Below are positions 9,464-19,300 of a stretch of DNA of 64,000 nucleotides, one piece after another. The DNA comes from Candidatus Poseidonia sp. Its GTDB lineage: Archaea; Thermoplasmatota; Poseidoniia; Poseidoniales; Poseidoniaceae. The notes beneath the pieces were generated by a model, which made no database searches, was not told where the DNA came from, and saw nothing but the letters and a program-made list of their open reading frames with translations. Numbering within the stretch: position 1 is the first letter of the stretch; every line of letters starts with the position of its first letter. The DNA is taken from NCBI GenBank assembly GCA_016778305.1, contig JADHPT010000005.1:1-64000 (forward strand), written 5' to 3'. The translations under genes and the position numbers were made by a program.

Positions 9464-10153
9464 TCAAAAGATGGGGATGCCACCATCATCTTCGTCGTCG
9501 TCATCTTCGTCTTCGACGTCAATGCTTACCTCCTCGGTGGCAGGGAGGTCATCATCACCCGCTTCCAGAGCTTTGCCTTGGGGGGTGAGTTTGAGGGTAA
9601 TATCCAAAATGCCGTTGTTGAGTGTCCAATCCACCACATCATCACAGGGGTGCGGTAGTTCGACCGAGGCAATCGGTTGGGGTTGGGTTGAACGGAGGAT
9701 CTCCATTTGCGAACCGTTTTTGATCAATTCAATTTCGAGTTGCTCGCTTTTGATATCTCCTTTGAGTGTGAAATCGAGGGTGACTGACATGTTCCAGCCG
9801 TCAAGGTATACGTCTTCTGTCGGCAAGGTCATGGTCTCCTCGCTTTCACTCTCGAGAGCGGCCGGGTCGATTTCAACGGGAGCAGCGTCAACCTTTACAT
9901 CCATGCCGAGATTCTTCAGAAGGTCTTCAATCGAGTTGCCAGAAGAAAGCATCTTGCTGATTTCAGAAATGTCGAAATTAAAGTTGACTTCTCCCTTTGC
10001 GATTTTTTCGGGGTTGATGCCCATGGCTTCGAATTGGTCACGAAATTGCTTCAAAAAGCCACGCAGTTGTTCCTTATTAAATGGAAGGCCCATCTTGGTG
10101 AACATCGCTTCCAGTTGCTTGAGAAATTTCTCTTCCCATTCGTCGTCAGCCAT
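9464..10153 (-). CDS. Hsp20/alpha-crystallin-like protein, first gene of the dnaK operon
   Basis: 229 residues from the ATG at 10151-10153, which has GGTGGA about 4 bases upstream. The first 90 residues are charged and helical with Phe/Asn patches. Residues about 110-205 look like a beta-rich alpha-crystallin-type domain ([13 protein letters not shown], then [16 protein letters not shown], the hallmark G-x-L-x-I/L/V strand). The C-terminus is a run of Asp/Glu ending GGIPIF; an I-x-I/F end is typical of small heat-shock proteins docking on their core. Assignment is by pattern only and it could be a CS-domain cochaperone. Its tight coupling to dnaK suggests a holdase or co-chaperone role. Confidence 0.6.
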   Translation of the reverse strand: MADDEWEEKFLKQLEAMFTKMGLPFNKEQLRGFLKQFRDQFEAMGINPEKIAKGEVNFNFDISEISKMLSSGNSIEDLLKNLGMDVKVDAAPVEIDPAALESESEETMTLPTEDVYLDGWNMSVTLDFTLKGDIKSEQLEIELIKNGSQMEILRSTQPQPIASVELPHPCDDVVDWTLNNGILDITLKLTPQGKALEAGDDDLPATEEVSIDVEDEDDDDEDDGGIPIF

Positions 10154-10190
10154 AAAATCCACCACTACTAAACCATCGGTTGTATAGTGT

Positions 10191-10213
10191 CCAGTTTGCC
10201 ACTGGATATAAAC
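10191..10213 (-). promoter_or_regulatory. Promoter and palindromic operator of the hsp20-like/dnaK operon
   Basis: On the minus strand a TATA element (GTTTATAT, 10213 to 10206) abuts a perfect inverted repeat CCAGT-5 nt-ACTGG at 10191-10205. The repeat sits between the TATA box and the expected start of transcription (about 10180), where a repressor would block the polymerase. It resembles the layout used by archaeal heat-shock repressors, but the motif itself is not one I recognise. Confidence 0.55.
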
Positions 10214-10275
10214 CTAATCAAGCCGCCATGCAACATTGAATCCCTCCTCAAGAGGGGGTTCGGGATGGTTTGAAC

Positions 10276-11769
10276 TCACTGTCCGGTGATCAATTTGACC
10301 AGTGTTCGGACGTGGATGCCCGTGGCGCCGTTACCGACCATCTTGTTGGTCTTGGCTCCCCAGTAGGTTCCAGCGATGTCCATGTGAGCCCAGGTGATTT
10401 GCTTGGCTTCTTCACCTTCGCCACGTTCTGGGACAAATTGCTTCAAGAAGGCAGCAGCGGTATTTGCTCCACCGTATCGACCTGCACCGAGGTTGCGAGT
10501 GTCGGCAATCTTTGAATCGGTCATTTCCTTCTCAAATGCGGGAAGGAGAGGCATAGGCCAGGCGAGTTCACCGACAGCATTTCCAGCTTCGTGTATGCGG
10601 GTCCGGAAGTCATCGTCGTTTGACCACAACCCCGTTGCTTCATGTCCAAGAGCGACGACACATGCGCCGGTTAGGGTTGCGAGGTCAATGATGTACTCTG
10701 CATCGAAGTCAGTACCAGCCTTCCAGAGTCCATCAGAGAGGACAAGGCGTCCTTCAGCGTCGGTGTTGAGCACTTCGATGGTTTTACCGGAAAGCGTCTT
10801 GATAACGTCTCCCGGGCGTTGAGCATTGGCGGCAGGCATGTTTTCTGCCATGCATGTAATACCCACAACTTTCTGGTCGTATCCACAGGAGGCCAAGGCT
10901 TGCATGGTTCCAAAGACGGTGGCTGAACCGCCCATGTCATACTTCATTTCGTCCATGTTCGCACCTGGCTTGAGCGAAATACCTCCAGTGTCGAAGGTAA
11001 TACCCTTGCCAACAAGAACTGGATGTTGTCCCTTTATGTCGCCGTTGAGCGTGAAGATGACCATGCAGGGTTTTCGGGAAGAGCCCATACCAACAGCGAC
11101 CAAACCGCCCATACCGTGGCGTTTTGCTTCTTCAAAGTCGATCACTTGGACCTTGACATTATCGTATTGCTTAGCCCATAGTTCGGCTTTCTCAGCGAAG
11201 GCCATGGGGTACATGTCGTTGGGAGGGCAGTTGCCCAAGTCACGGGAGAGATGAACGCCACTTGTGACGGAAGCTGCTCGGTCAATGGCAGCTGAAAGCA
11301 CCGTTGCATCGCCCTCGTTGCAGTTCATGCGTGCTGAAAGTTCAGTTTTTTCGTCATCCTCGTCAGCCATTTTGTAATGGTCGTACGTGTAATCGCGGAG
11401 CATCATGCCCTCAGCAAAGGAAGCCATGGCATCAATGTCTGACGTGTTGAAGAACACTGTCATTTCGTTGCCATGGTGCTTCTTGTGACTCGCAACAATG
11501 GTTGCACCTGCTTTTCGGTAGGTGTGGTGGTCGGCCTCGTCTTCCTTGCCCAAACCGATCAGAATTGCTTTACCGCCTTCGGTGCCCATGAGTGAAATGG
11601 TCGCATTGGCTTTTGCCTTGAAGTCCCCGTCGCCGAGGACACGATTGATCTGGGTCTTCAGTGCGGATGGAATTCCTTCATCGGTCTCGGGGAGGGATGT
11701 TGCGCCTTCAAAAAGCGGAAGAACGAGCGTGCCGTTGATGTTGTTGCCTGAACTGACTGTTACTTGCAT
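10276..11769 (-). CDS. pepA: Leucyl aminopeptidase (M17 family)
   Basis: 497 residues from the ATG at 11767-11769; a TTG 39 bases upstream is also in frame. Cytosolic two-metal aminopeptidase releasing N-terminal residues, working in late peptide turnover. The C-terminal catalytic domain has the metal/active-site segments VGKGITFDTGGISLKPG and NTDAEGRLVLSD that define M17, and GRYGGANTAAAFL near the end. The N-terminal macro-like domain is of normal size. M17 peptidases are mostly bacterial and eukaryotic. It is separated from the dnaK operon by about 120 bp and reads the same way. Confidence 0.94.
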   Translation of the reverse strand: MQVTVSSGNNINGTLVLPLFEGATSLPETDEGIPSALKTQINRVLGDGDFKAKANATISLMGTEGGKAILIGLGKEDEADHHTYRKAGATIVASHKKHHGNEMTVFFNTSDIDAMASFAEGMMLRDYTYDHYKMADEDDEKTELSARMNCNEGDATVLSAAIDRAASVTSGVHLSRDLGNCPPNDMYPMAFAEKAELWAKQYDNVKVQVIDFEEAKRHGMGGLVAVGMGSSRKPCMVIFTLNGDIKGQHPVLVGKGITFDTGGISLKPGANMDEMKYDMGGSATVFGTMQALASCGYDQKVVGITCMAENMPAANAQRPGDVIKTLSGKTIEVLNTDAEGRLVLSDGLWKAGTDFDAEYIIDLATLTGACVVALGHEATGLWSNDDDFRTRIHEAGNAVGELAWPMPLLPAFEKEMTDSKIADTRNLGAGRYGGANTAAAFLKQFVPERGEGEEAKQITWAHMDIAGTYWGAKTNKMVGNGATGIHVRTLVKLITGQ

Positions 11770-11898
11770 GATATCACTTGACTTGTCCAAAGAACCTCCC
11801 CACTTCAAACCTTTTCCCCTGTCTTCTGCAATAAGAACGCGCAGACTTGCTTTTCACACGAACCCTGTGCGAGGTGCTGAAAGGCCGGATGATTGAAT

Positions 11899-13260
11899 TC
11901 AGATATCGTCTTCTCGCTTCGTCACTACGCTGATTCCGAGCAGTGAAAGGATAACAGAAACTGGATTGAACAGCCCGAAACCAGTCAAAAGATTGCCTTC
12001 ATCGTCCTTGTCGGTTTGAATCGAACTTGCATTAATGGATTCATTGACCCATTGAGATGCATTGATGACTCGCTTTTGATACATCAACGCCCAGGTTCCG
12101 TCGCTGTGGGGTTTCATGTCAAGGTCAAAGTCAACCTTGGTGACATTGGATGCATTTACGGTGAACATTGGAGAACTCCAGATCACTTCACCCGAAGCGT
12201 CCATGTGTTGCAGTGATGCATTGGCAGTGCTTGCTCTGCCAAGGTTTTCAACCGTCATTTCGACATCATCATCGCTGACGGTTAGGGCTTGGACATCCAA
12301 ACGTGCTCGCCAGTACCAGACGTCATTGATCAGAAACCGCATCACATCCATTTCTTCGCTAAGCCGGTCGTTGAGGTTCTCAAAACTGCCGGGTACAAAT
12401 TGTTCATCATCGGTCTCAAAGGTAAAGGTCGGGAAACCCATTTGGCCGTAGCCGTAATCTCGACTCGTTCCGCAATTCGGATACAGGCCTTGGTTTGCAT
12501 TTTGAATCGGAATCTCAGAGACGTTGGCTTGGACATCGTCACGAATTCGCCAAAACAATTCCCAGTCAGGTGGTTGTTCAGGCCATTTGCCCCACGGATA
12601 GAGAATGATCCAAACACCTGTGTGCATGGTGACATAGAGGTCTGCATCGGTGACGTACGCGTTCATGTATTCTGAATTCGCAGCCGTTTCGGACTCGCTG
12701 AAGGCGCTGCTGCCTGGTTGCGTGGTAGGACATGTATTCCAATAGTGGTCATAGTTTCGGTTGAGATCAACCTGGTTGATGTTCCATCGTGTGTCGATGT
12801 CATTGCCGTCGGGATTGAGCATGATGAGAATATGAAGTTCAGTGTTTTGAAGGACTGTGATGGCCTCTTCGTTTCCATCGTTCCATCCTTCAATATACCA
12901 TTTTGCGCTCAGCCAAGCTAGCGCCGTGCCGAGGTACTCGTTGCCGTGATGTCCGCCATCAATGTAGATGATTTCCTTGGCTGAACCGTTGGCTTTGGTC
13001 TCCATGGACCAGTCTGAAAGGCGGACAACCCAGAGACTCCTTCCCAATTCGGACTCCCCTGCACTGACCAGGTCAACGATATCTGGGTTTTCATCGGCCC
13101 ATTCGTTTACTTCCAATGTCAATGCCGCCCATGTCATGTGGACGTGACTGTCAACGGGTTCTCCGGGCCACATTGCGGTCTGCGATGGGTCATACTGTGC
13201 GGCTGCAGACGGAACGACCGCCAGCATCATGCAGACGACAAGCCCAACCGCTACTCGCAT
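11899..13260 (-). CDS. Secreted, membrane-anchored M14 zinc carboxypeptidase
   Basis: 453 residues from the ATG at 13258-13260. A signal peptide (MRVAVGLVVCMM up to SAAAQ, about residues 1-21) is followed by an M14 domain. HGNE (His105/Glu108) gives two zinc ligands, LNPDGND and DLNRNYDHYW are substrate-site segments, YVTMHTG carries the third zinc His, and TFETDDEQ holds the likely catalytic Glu. After the catalytic domain comes a beta-type region with paired Asn-x-Ser/Thr sites, and a C-terminal hydrophobic segment (FNPVSVILSLLGISVV) followed by Lys/Arg anchors it. It probably degrades protein or peptide outside the cell, in keeping with a heterotrophic life. Confidence 0.9.
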   Translation of the reverse strand: MRVAVGLVVCMMLAVVPSAAAQYDPSQTAMWPGEPVDSHVHMTWAALTLEVNEWADENPDIVDLVSAGESELGRSLWVVRLSDWSMETKANGSAKEIIYIDGGHHGNEYLGTALAWLSAKWYIEGWNDGNEEAITVLQNTELHILIMLNPDGNDIDTRWNINQVDLNRNYDHYWNTCPTTQPGSSAFSESETAANSEYMNAYVTDADLYVTMHTGVWIILYPWGKWPEQPPDWELFWRIRDDVQANVSEIPIQNANQGLYPNCGTSRDYGYGQMGFPTFTFETDDEQFVPGSFENLNDRLSEEMDVMRFLINDVWYWRARLDVQALTVSDDDVEMTVENLGRASTANASLQHMDASGEVIWSSPMFTVNASNVTKVDFDLDMKPHSDGTWALMYQKRVINASQWVNESINASSIQTDKDDEGNLLTGFGLFNPVSVILSLLGISVVTKREDDI

Positions 13261-13310
13261 GCTCAGCCGTTCTTGCGGCGAATCAAAAATGCTTGCATCC
13301 TTGGTGAAGG

Positions 13311-13730
13311 TCACCAATCGGATGTAAAGGCGTTTGGATTGGCTACCTTTTCACCTTCCCGAGTCCAAATACTTGGTCCGTCGGTGCTGTAAATGTCGGC
13401 GAATGGATCGATGTCCTCTTCCTGCAGATTTCGCTGCATGTAAGCCTCAACACGCTCGCGAAGGTCGGGCTTAAACTTCCAGTAGTGGATTCTCCATTCT
13501 CGGCCGTCCCAGAGCGTGGTTTCTTCGGATTCAGTCGTCAGAAGGTCGTAATCTTGGAACATGTAAAACAGGTTGCGGTCCGTTGGTTCAAGGGCGTTGT
13601 CAATGATGCGATTGTAGAATCCGAAGAAACCCAGTGCGTGCTCAGCCATGCCTTGAGCGACCTCGGAATCCATGTCGCGGTCAATGTGTTGTTGAATTGC
13701 CTTGGTTAATTCTGCTAGTGTCATCCCCAT
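13311..13730 (-). CDS. Small DUF6015-like protein
   Basis: 139 residues. The sequence has an N-terminal helical part, then FFGFYNRIIDNALEP-type and LTTESEETTLWDGREWRIHYW segments that I recall as the conserved core of DUF6015, a small protein of Thermoplasmata-type archaea. The function is unknown. An HTH-like, nucleic-acid-related role is possible but no catalytic residues are evident. ATG at 13728-13730. The stop lies 50 bases upstream of the M14 gene start, so both may be one transcript. An AT-rich element (CTATATTATATT, about 13782-13793) upstream could be its TATA box. Confidence 0.65.
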   Translation of the reverse strand: MGMTLAELTKAIQQHIDRDMDSEVAQGMAEHALGFFGFYNRIIDNALEPTDRNLFYMFQDYDLLTTESEETTLWDGREWRIHYWKFKPDLRERVEAYMQRNLQEEDIDPFADIYSTDGPSIWTREGEKVANPNAFTSDW

Positions 13731-13912
13731 CTCTACAACTCCGTTTTCGGAAACCGTGACCGCGTGTTTTCGGTCCCCGTTGCTATATTATATTGTCCTC
13801 CGACCCATATTAAATGTTCCCTCCAACTTCATGAAAACACGACGTTGTCCCTCATTTACCCCCCCGAAAGGGTATCGGCAAGTTCTTAAACGGGTGCCGC
13901 TGCCCCGACGGC

Positions 13913-14926
13913 ATGCCTGAGGTTTTTGATGGAAGTCAATTCCTTGGCTTGCCTTCACAGGACGGCCCTGTTGGTGTCGCCGTCATTCCGCTGGCGTATG
14001 AATTGACAACCTCCTACGGCATGGGAACGGCTGAGGGCCCGCGTGCTTGCATTGAAGCCAGCGCTCAAGTTGAGTTATTTGACCAACTTTTGGGTGAAGA
14101 TTTGCCAGCCGGTGCAAGGATGGTGACGCTAGAGGACTTTGAGGCTCAGGCTCCAACACTTCGTCTGCAACTCGATGAGATGCTTGGCCACGCATATCCG
14201 TGGCTCAATGGACAATGTTTTCCGCTCTTTTTGGGTGGTGAACACGGCATCCTACCCCCCATCATACAGGCCGCATCAACTCATCCCCTGGTCGGTGGCG
14301 ACCTTTCGAAGTTAACGGTCGTTCAATTGGATGCACACGCAGATCTCCGTTCTCATCTCAACGGCGAAATATTCTCTCATGCCTGCGCTGCCTCAAGAAG
14401 TTTGGACCTCGGAGTCGGGCGATTGCTTCAAGCAGGTATTCGCGCCTATTCTTCTGAAGAAGCCACACGAATCACCTCGGACGAACGCATTACCACCTTC
14501 TTTGCCCGTGATACCCAACATCCACATACCGGTAGCAAGGCGTGGTCTGAGTGGCTTGAAGAACTTCGGGAACTGAGAGGGCCTGTGCATTTCACACTCG
14601 ACATCGATGGACTTGACGGGGCACTTGTTCCTGCAACGGGCACACCTGTTCCCGGAGGACTGTCCTATTGGCAAGCCGTAGAGACCATCGAGGTGCTATT
14701 TGGCAATCCCAACATCACTGTCATCAGTGCGGACGTCAATGAAATAACACCACAACAAGACACTCCTCTAACGCAATTCACAGCAGCCTGCCTCGGTACC
14801 AAAATCCTTGCATGCCATCTTCTCGCCAAACGGGAAGGCCGCTGGGAAAAGAGCGGGGTTGGGGAACGCGCCTCAACTCCCACTTATTCCTTTGAACACT
14901 TCAAGCAAGTTGCGCCATCGCCATAA
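13913..14926 (+). CDS. speB: Agmatinase (ureohydrolase family)
   Basis: 337 residues. It splits agmatine to putrescine and urea, a polyamine precursor step. Mn ligands of the arginase/agmatinase fold are seen: GGEHG, QLDAHADLR, and DIDGLDG, where the usual final Asp-Pro is Asp-Gly. The N-terminal ELTTSYGMGTAEGPRA segment matches the family substrate-entry region. Agmatinase rather than arginase is chosen because SAM decarboxylase and deoxyhypusine synthase genes follow on the same strand with short gaps (32 bp and 4 bp). The start at 13913 sits close to a plausible AT-rich element (TTCTTAAAC), suggesting a short leader. Confidence 0.88.
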   Translation: MPEVFDGSQFLGLPSQDGPVGVAVIPLAYELTTSYGMGTAEGPRACIEASAQVELFDQLLGEDLPAGARMVTLEDFEAQAPTLRLQLDEMLGHAYPWLNGQCFPLFLGGEHGILPPIIQAASTHPLVGGDLSKLTVVQLDAHADLRSHLNGEIFSHACAASRSLDLGVGRLLQAGIRAYSSEEATRITSDERITTFFARDTQHPHTGSKAWSEWLEELRELRGPVHFTLDIDGLDGALVPATGTPVPGGLSYWQAVETIEVLFGNPNITVISADVNEITPQQDTPLTQFTAACLGTKILACHLLAKREGRWEKSGVGERASTPTYSFEHFKQVAPSP

Positions 14927-14958
14927 ACAAGAGGGAACTTCGGTCACAGGGTGATAAT

Positions 14959-15345
14959 ATGACGTCTACTCAAAGCTCTGGCGCCCATGTTTTCATGGAC
15001 TATACTGGGGCATTTTTCTCTGATGAAATGGCCCACATGCAAATCCTCGATTTCATGAGGGCTGCCGTGGATCGAAGCCCTGCGACCGAAGTACATTCCA
15101 AAGCCGTGCCTTTTGACGGCAGTACTTCACCTCCGGGTTTTGCTGCAGTGGTTTTGATCGATGAGAGTCATCTGACAGCCCACTGTTATGCTGACAGGGG
15201 TTTGTTAGCCGTTGATTGTTTCACCTGCGGTCCAACCGATCCCGATACGGTGGCTGATGACCTGCATGTTGCTCTTATGGAGGCCATGCCGGAACTTGTG
15301 TTGGTCAAGCGAGAACGTATTGATCGATTTACCACCGGAGCGTGA
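14959..15345 (+). CDS. speD: S-adenosylmethionine decarboxylase proenzyme
   Basis: 128 residues, normal for the short prokaryotic SpeD class. The proenzyme self-cleaves before a Ser to make the pyruvoyl cofactor and supplies decarboxylated SAM for spermidine. All hallmark residues line up: Ser70 of DESHLT (cleavage site Glu69-Ser70), His75 and Cys90 of CFTCG, with the same spacing as Ser63/His68/Cys83 of the Thermotoga enzyme. GGTGA lies 5 bases before the ATG. Its position between agmatinase and deoxyhypusine synthase fits a spermidine-to-hypusine operon. A separate spermidine synthase gene is not seen in this window. Confidence 0.93.
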   Translation: MTSTQSSGAHVFMDYTGAFFSDEMAHMQILDFMRAAVDRSPATEVHSKAVPFDGSTSPPGFAAVVLIDESHLTAHCYADRGLLAVDCFTCGPTDPDTVADDLHVALMEAMPELVLVKRERIDRFTTGA

Positions 15346-15349
15346 AGTC

Positions 15350-16306
15350 GTGAAGATACGAGCTTTTGTGGACGAACATTTCCGCCATTTCAATGCTGGA
15401 GAGTTGCAGCGTGCAAGTGCGTCATTAACCACTCTCCTGAACGGTGAAGGGCGCCTCTTCCTGACACTTGCTGGAGCGATGAGTACCGCAGAGATTGGAC
15501 GCAGTCTGGCCGAGATGATTCGTCAAGGTCATGTCGCTGCCATTTCATGTACGGGTGCCAACTTGGAAGAGGATTTGTTCAAATTGGTCGCTGGTGAGCA
15601 CTACGTTCACCTTCCAAATTACGCAGACCTCGGGCCGGAAGACGAGGCCTCGCTGTTGGAGCGAAGGCTCAACCGAGTCACGGACACCTGTATTCCCGAA
15701 GAGGAAGCGATTCGCCATATCGAAGACCATCTCATGGGATTGTGGACCAAAGCCAGTGAAGAATCAACCAATGCACTGCCGCATGAATATCTCTACGATT
15801 TGCTGCTTTCTGATGTCCTCAATACTGTGAATTCCGACGGTGCACCCCATTCATGGCTTTTGGAAGCAGCTAGAGCGAACCTTCCTCTGTACGTCCCGGG
15901 TTGGGAGGATTCCACACTGGGTAATATCTTTGCAGCGCGTTGTTCTCAAGGCGTGGTGAAACCTGAAATCATCGCTTCAGGTACTCATTACATGCTCCAT
16001 CTTATCGAGTTTTACAAGAACCAAACAAGACCGCTTGCCTTTCTCCAATCGGGCGGAGGTATTGCAGGCGATTTTCCCATCTGTGTTGTTCCTTTGCTGC
16101 ACCAAGATCTCGAAGATGTCGTTCCTCTGTGGTCTTGGTTTGCCCAGATCACCGACGCTACTGCGTCCTTTGGAGGTTATTCGGGTGCGCCACCCAATGA
16201 GAAAATAACATGGGGCAAACTTGCAGTTGACACACCGAAGTTCAATATCAACAGCGACGCAACGATTGTTCTGCCCTTGTTATTTGGTTATGTTCTGGAC
16301 CTCTGA
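15350..16306 (+). CDS. dys: Deoxyhypusine synthase
   Basis: 318 residues from a GTG at 15350, with GGAG nine bases upstream overlapping the end of speD. It transfers the aminobutyl group of spermidine to a lysine of aIF5A. The NAD/spermidine site motifs SGGGIAGDFPI and the lysine-bearing NEKITWGKL (Lys forms the enzyme intermediate) are intact, and AGAMST near the N-terminus fits the family. Homospermidine-synthase-like relatives share these motifs, so substrate assignment leans on the archaeal setting. The start is not certain because there is no ATG nearby; translation coupling with speD is likely (4-base gap). Confidence 0.88.
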   Translation: MKIRAFVDEHFRHFNAGELQRASASLTTLLNGEGRLFLTLAGAMSTAEIGRSLAEMIRQGHVAAISCTGANLEEDLFKLVAGEHYVHLPNYADLGPEDEASLLERRLNRVTDTCIPEEEAIRHIEDHLMGLWTKASEESTNALPHEYLYDLLLSDVLNTVNSDGAPHSWLLEAARANLPLYVPGWEDSTLGNIFAARCSQGVVKPEIIASGTHYMLHLIEFYKNQTRPLAFLQSGGGIAGDFPICVVPLLHQDLEDVVPLWSWFAQITDATASFGGYSGAPPNEKITWGKLAVDTPKFNINSDATIVLPLLFGYVLDL

Positions 16307-16310
16307 GGAA

Positions 16311-16331
16311 TCAAGACACCCAAAGTCTTGA
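16311..16331 (+). terminator. Hairpin at the end of the polyamine/hypusine operon
   Basis: Perfect inverted repeat TCAAGAC-7 nt-GTCTTGA lies 5 bases after the dys stop codon and ends about 25 bases before the next gene. It may be a terminator or mRNA-end stabiliser. No long T-run follows, so an operator for the next gene is the alternative. Confidence 0.4.
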
Positions 16332-16356
16332 AGGGGAGCATCATCACCTTTGATAC

Positions 16357-19300
16357 ATGAACAACATGCGGCGAGCCCTTTGTGTTGGATTCCTGTGCAT
16401 GTTCATCCTTTCAACGATGCCGATTCAAGCACAAGAGACCACTTCTCCATCCGTGGATATCACTACTCATTGGCTACCCAGCGGTGCTGGTGCCAACGAT
16501 CACGCCTATCTGCTGACCTTTTCCGACAATGGAACTTACGGCTTGGACATCAACATGCTTCATCAGCGCGACCAACTCGCTCTTGAAACGGACCATCAAC
16601 TCGAGTGGGGTCACGAGAACGGGATGCGAACGGCTCTCCTGACGTTCAACACCAGCCTTCAATGGGGCGATACCATCGATTTGGGCGTGGATATCACCAG
16701 CCACAATACGATGCCGATCAGTGTTTCAAAAGAACGTAGCATGGTCGTGGGTGTTTGGAATCAGCCCATGGACGATCACGAAGTCTTGCTTTCAACAACC
16801 TGGTCGATGGACCAAAATTACACCACCGATGAGGGTGAGCAACGCTTTTCGCTGGTCTTTGACGGACAGGGATGGCAACAACGTACGGGGGATGTTCTCA
16901 ATTCCTGGGAACTTGGCAACGGGACCTTCCAAACATTGGAATCAACCGAGGATGGACAAACCGACCTCGACCTCGTCTTCACCCAACTTTGGAAAAATGA
17001 AACGATCGTTGGAGGCGTTCTTACCTCCCAGATTTTTGATGCTCGCGGGTATGGCTCATTGGACACGACCGTCATTGATGGCGAAACCGTTACTGTGATT
17101 CATGCCGACGTATCACAGGCTCATCTGAATCGCTCGCTGATTGAAGGCGTGATTGAAGAAAGCCTCCTGCTGGAAGCGACTGGAGAGCTTAATGTTTCAG
17201 AGGATGAAGATAATTCCAACCTCAGTATTGACGGGGAACTCTCGGTATTCTACTTCCAGTACCACGATGTGGACGGGGAACGCGTTCTCCAGCACACACA
17301 ATTTGAGGCCATGGCAGACTTCGTTCTCATCGATGAAGGCACCCGTTTGGATGTTTCACTTGATGGCTTCACGTCGCTTGAACGCTGGGAGGATGGCGTT
17401 CGTTTACAACATCATGAAGAATTGTACGGTACTGGAACCTTTGGTTTCGAAGATCAGGATGAAAATGCCTCGGTCATGGTCAACGGAAGCATTCTCGACC
17501 TGCACACCAAGATTGTCAACGGTACGACACTGATCGATGACCTTCACGTTGACGGAACCCTTTCGGGAGACGTTCAAGGAACGTTTGGTGTCCTTCGTGG
17601 AATTGAAGAGACGGGTTCGCAAGCCAATGCAACAGAAGAGGTCTTCTTGGTCAATGTCATTCATCAAGAATCCTGGTTCAATATCACCGGGATAAACGGC
17701 GGTAATTTCTTTGACGGGGCTGGGCTTGGTGCCACGCACAACGAAACCTGGGACTATCAAGTCGTGAATTCAGATTGGGATAACCGGACCGTCCGCCTGG
17801 TTTGGAGGGAAACTGGAGCAGATGCTTCAGAAGGTGATGAACGACCCGAACGCAGTCCGATTCAACAAAATGCGAGTGCTCCACAAGCTGAAGATGGCTT
17901 GGGCGACCTGACCGTTGGGCGTGAAACCGGCCTCATGCCAATCCCCATGGCTCAACATGATCAATTACGTTTGGACGGGCAAGACGGATTGACCTTGACG
18001 ATCACCGCAGGGATTCCTCGCATTGATACGCGAGACGGGCACAACCTCTCAGTTATCGAATGGTCTGGCTCTTACGGTGGGTCAGGTGAATCAGGACAAG
18101 CCTCGGGGACCATCGTTTCAGTGGGCCCGCTCCAGGGCCTTCTGTCCAGCACGACGCGTAGCCTGTCAATTCCATTTGGTGAATCGAATGAAACGGTGAC
18201 CGTAGTCGAATCACAATACCTTGAGCGTGTGGTGTCTCCATCTATCGTAAGCGAGGATGAGAACTCTCCGCCAGTCATCGGTGAACTTCGCTTGCAAGAA
18301 GGTCTTGTACTCGGAGAAGGAGGCAGTATCGCCCATCTCGAAGTTGTCGTGCAAGATTCAGAATGGAATCTCGAAACGGTCGAAGTTGACCTGAGTCCAA
18401 TAGGTGGCGACATCGTTGCACTCAACGACCGAGGCCTTGAAGGGGATCTGGCCGTTGGTGATGACGTCTTCACCACCGCCATCATCGTACAGGGGCTTGA
18501 GGTTGGAGATATTGTTCTCAACGTCACCGCAGTCGATGGTTTTGGAGCGAGCAGTTCCGCTTCTGGCTCCATTCTCGTGGTCAATCAAGCACCTCGAATC
18601 ACCTCGGTTGACTTGGTCCCCTCCAGCCTTGAGCGTGGCCAATCCATCGTCCTGAACATCGAAGCCTACGATGGTCACGGCGTTCAAAGCGTACACTTGG
18701 ACCTTCGCGAATACGGAGGGGCTGTGATTGCTTTGAACAAAAGCGACAATGTCTGGGCAACGATGGCACCAATGCCACTCGGTATGACTCCAGGTGACCA
18801 GAGTCTGCTCCTTTCTCTTACCGATCTTGATGGTGCCAGTGGGTCCTATCGCACATGGATGCAACCTTTGCAGTCAGTTGGCCATCCCCTCTTTGGGCCA
18901 CATCATGTCAACGGTGGAGGTGAATCATCCATTGAGGTCACAATTCTCAACGACCGGCCAACGATCCTGACACAGCCCATTGTCATTACCAAAGGGGACC
19001 TAGAAAACATTCCATACTCAGTCTATGTAAGCGACCCAGACGGCATCGAGCGGGTACAAATCAACATGGGTGTGTACGCTCAGGTGGGTGTCACATCGTG
19101 GGTATTGATGTACGATGATGGCCTCAACGGCGGTGATGTAGTGGCGGGAGATGGAAACTATACTGCCTTGCTATCAGTTCGTGCGGGTACGCCCCTCGGA
19201 TTTCATGAGATTTCCCTGCGTGCTTTCGACACTTACGGTGAAGTCAATCTTGGTGACGCCGTCATCGAACTTTCCCAATCTGAATCTTCTGTAGATGATG

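Noticed and set aside
15212..15349. Longer deoxyhypusine synthase start inside speD
   Set aside because: The upstream residues look like frame-shifted speD sequence. The GTG at 15350 with GGAG nine bases upstream is better.
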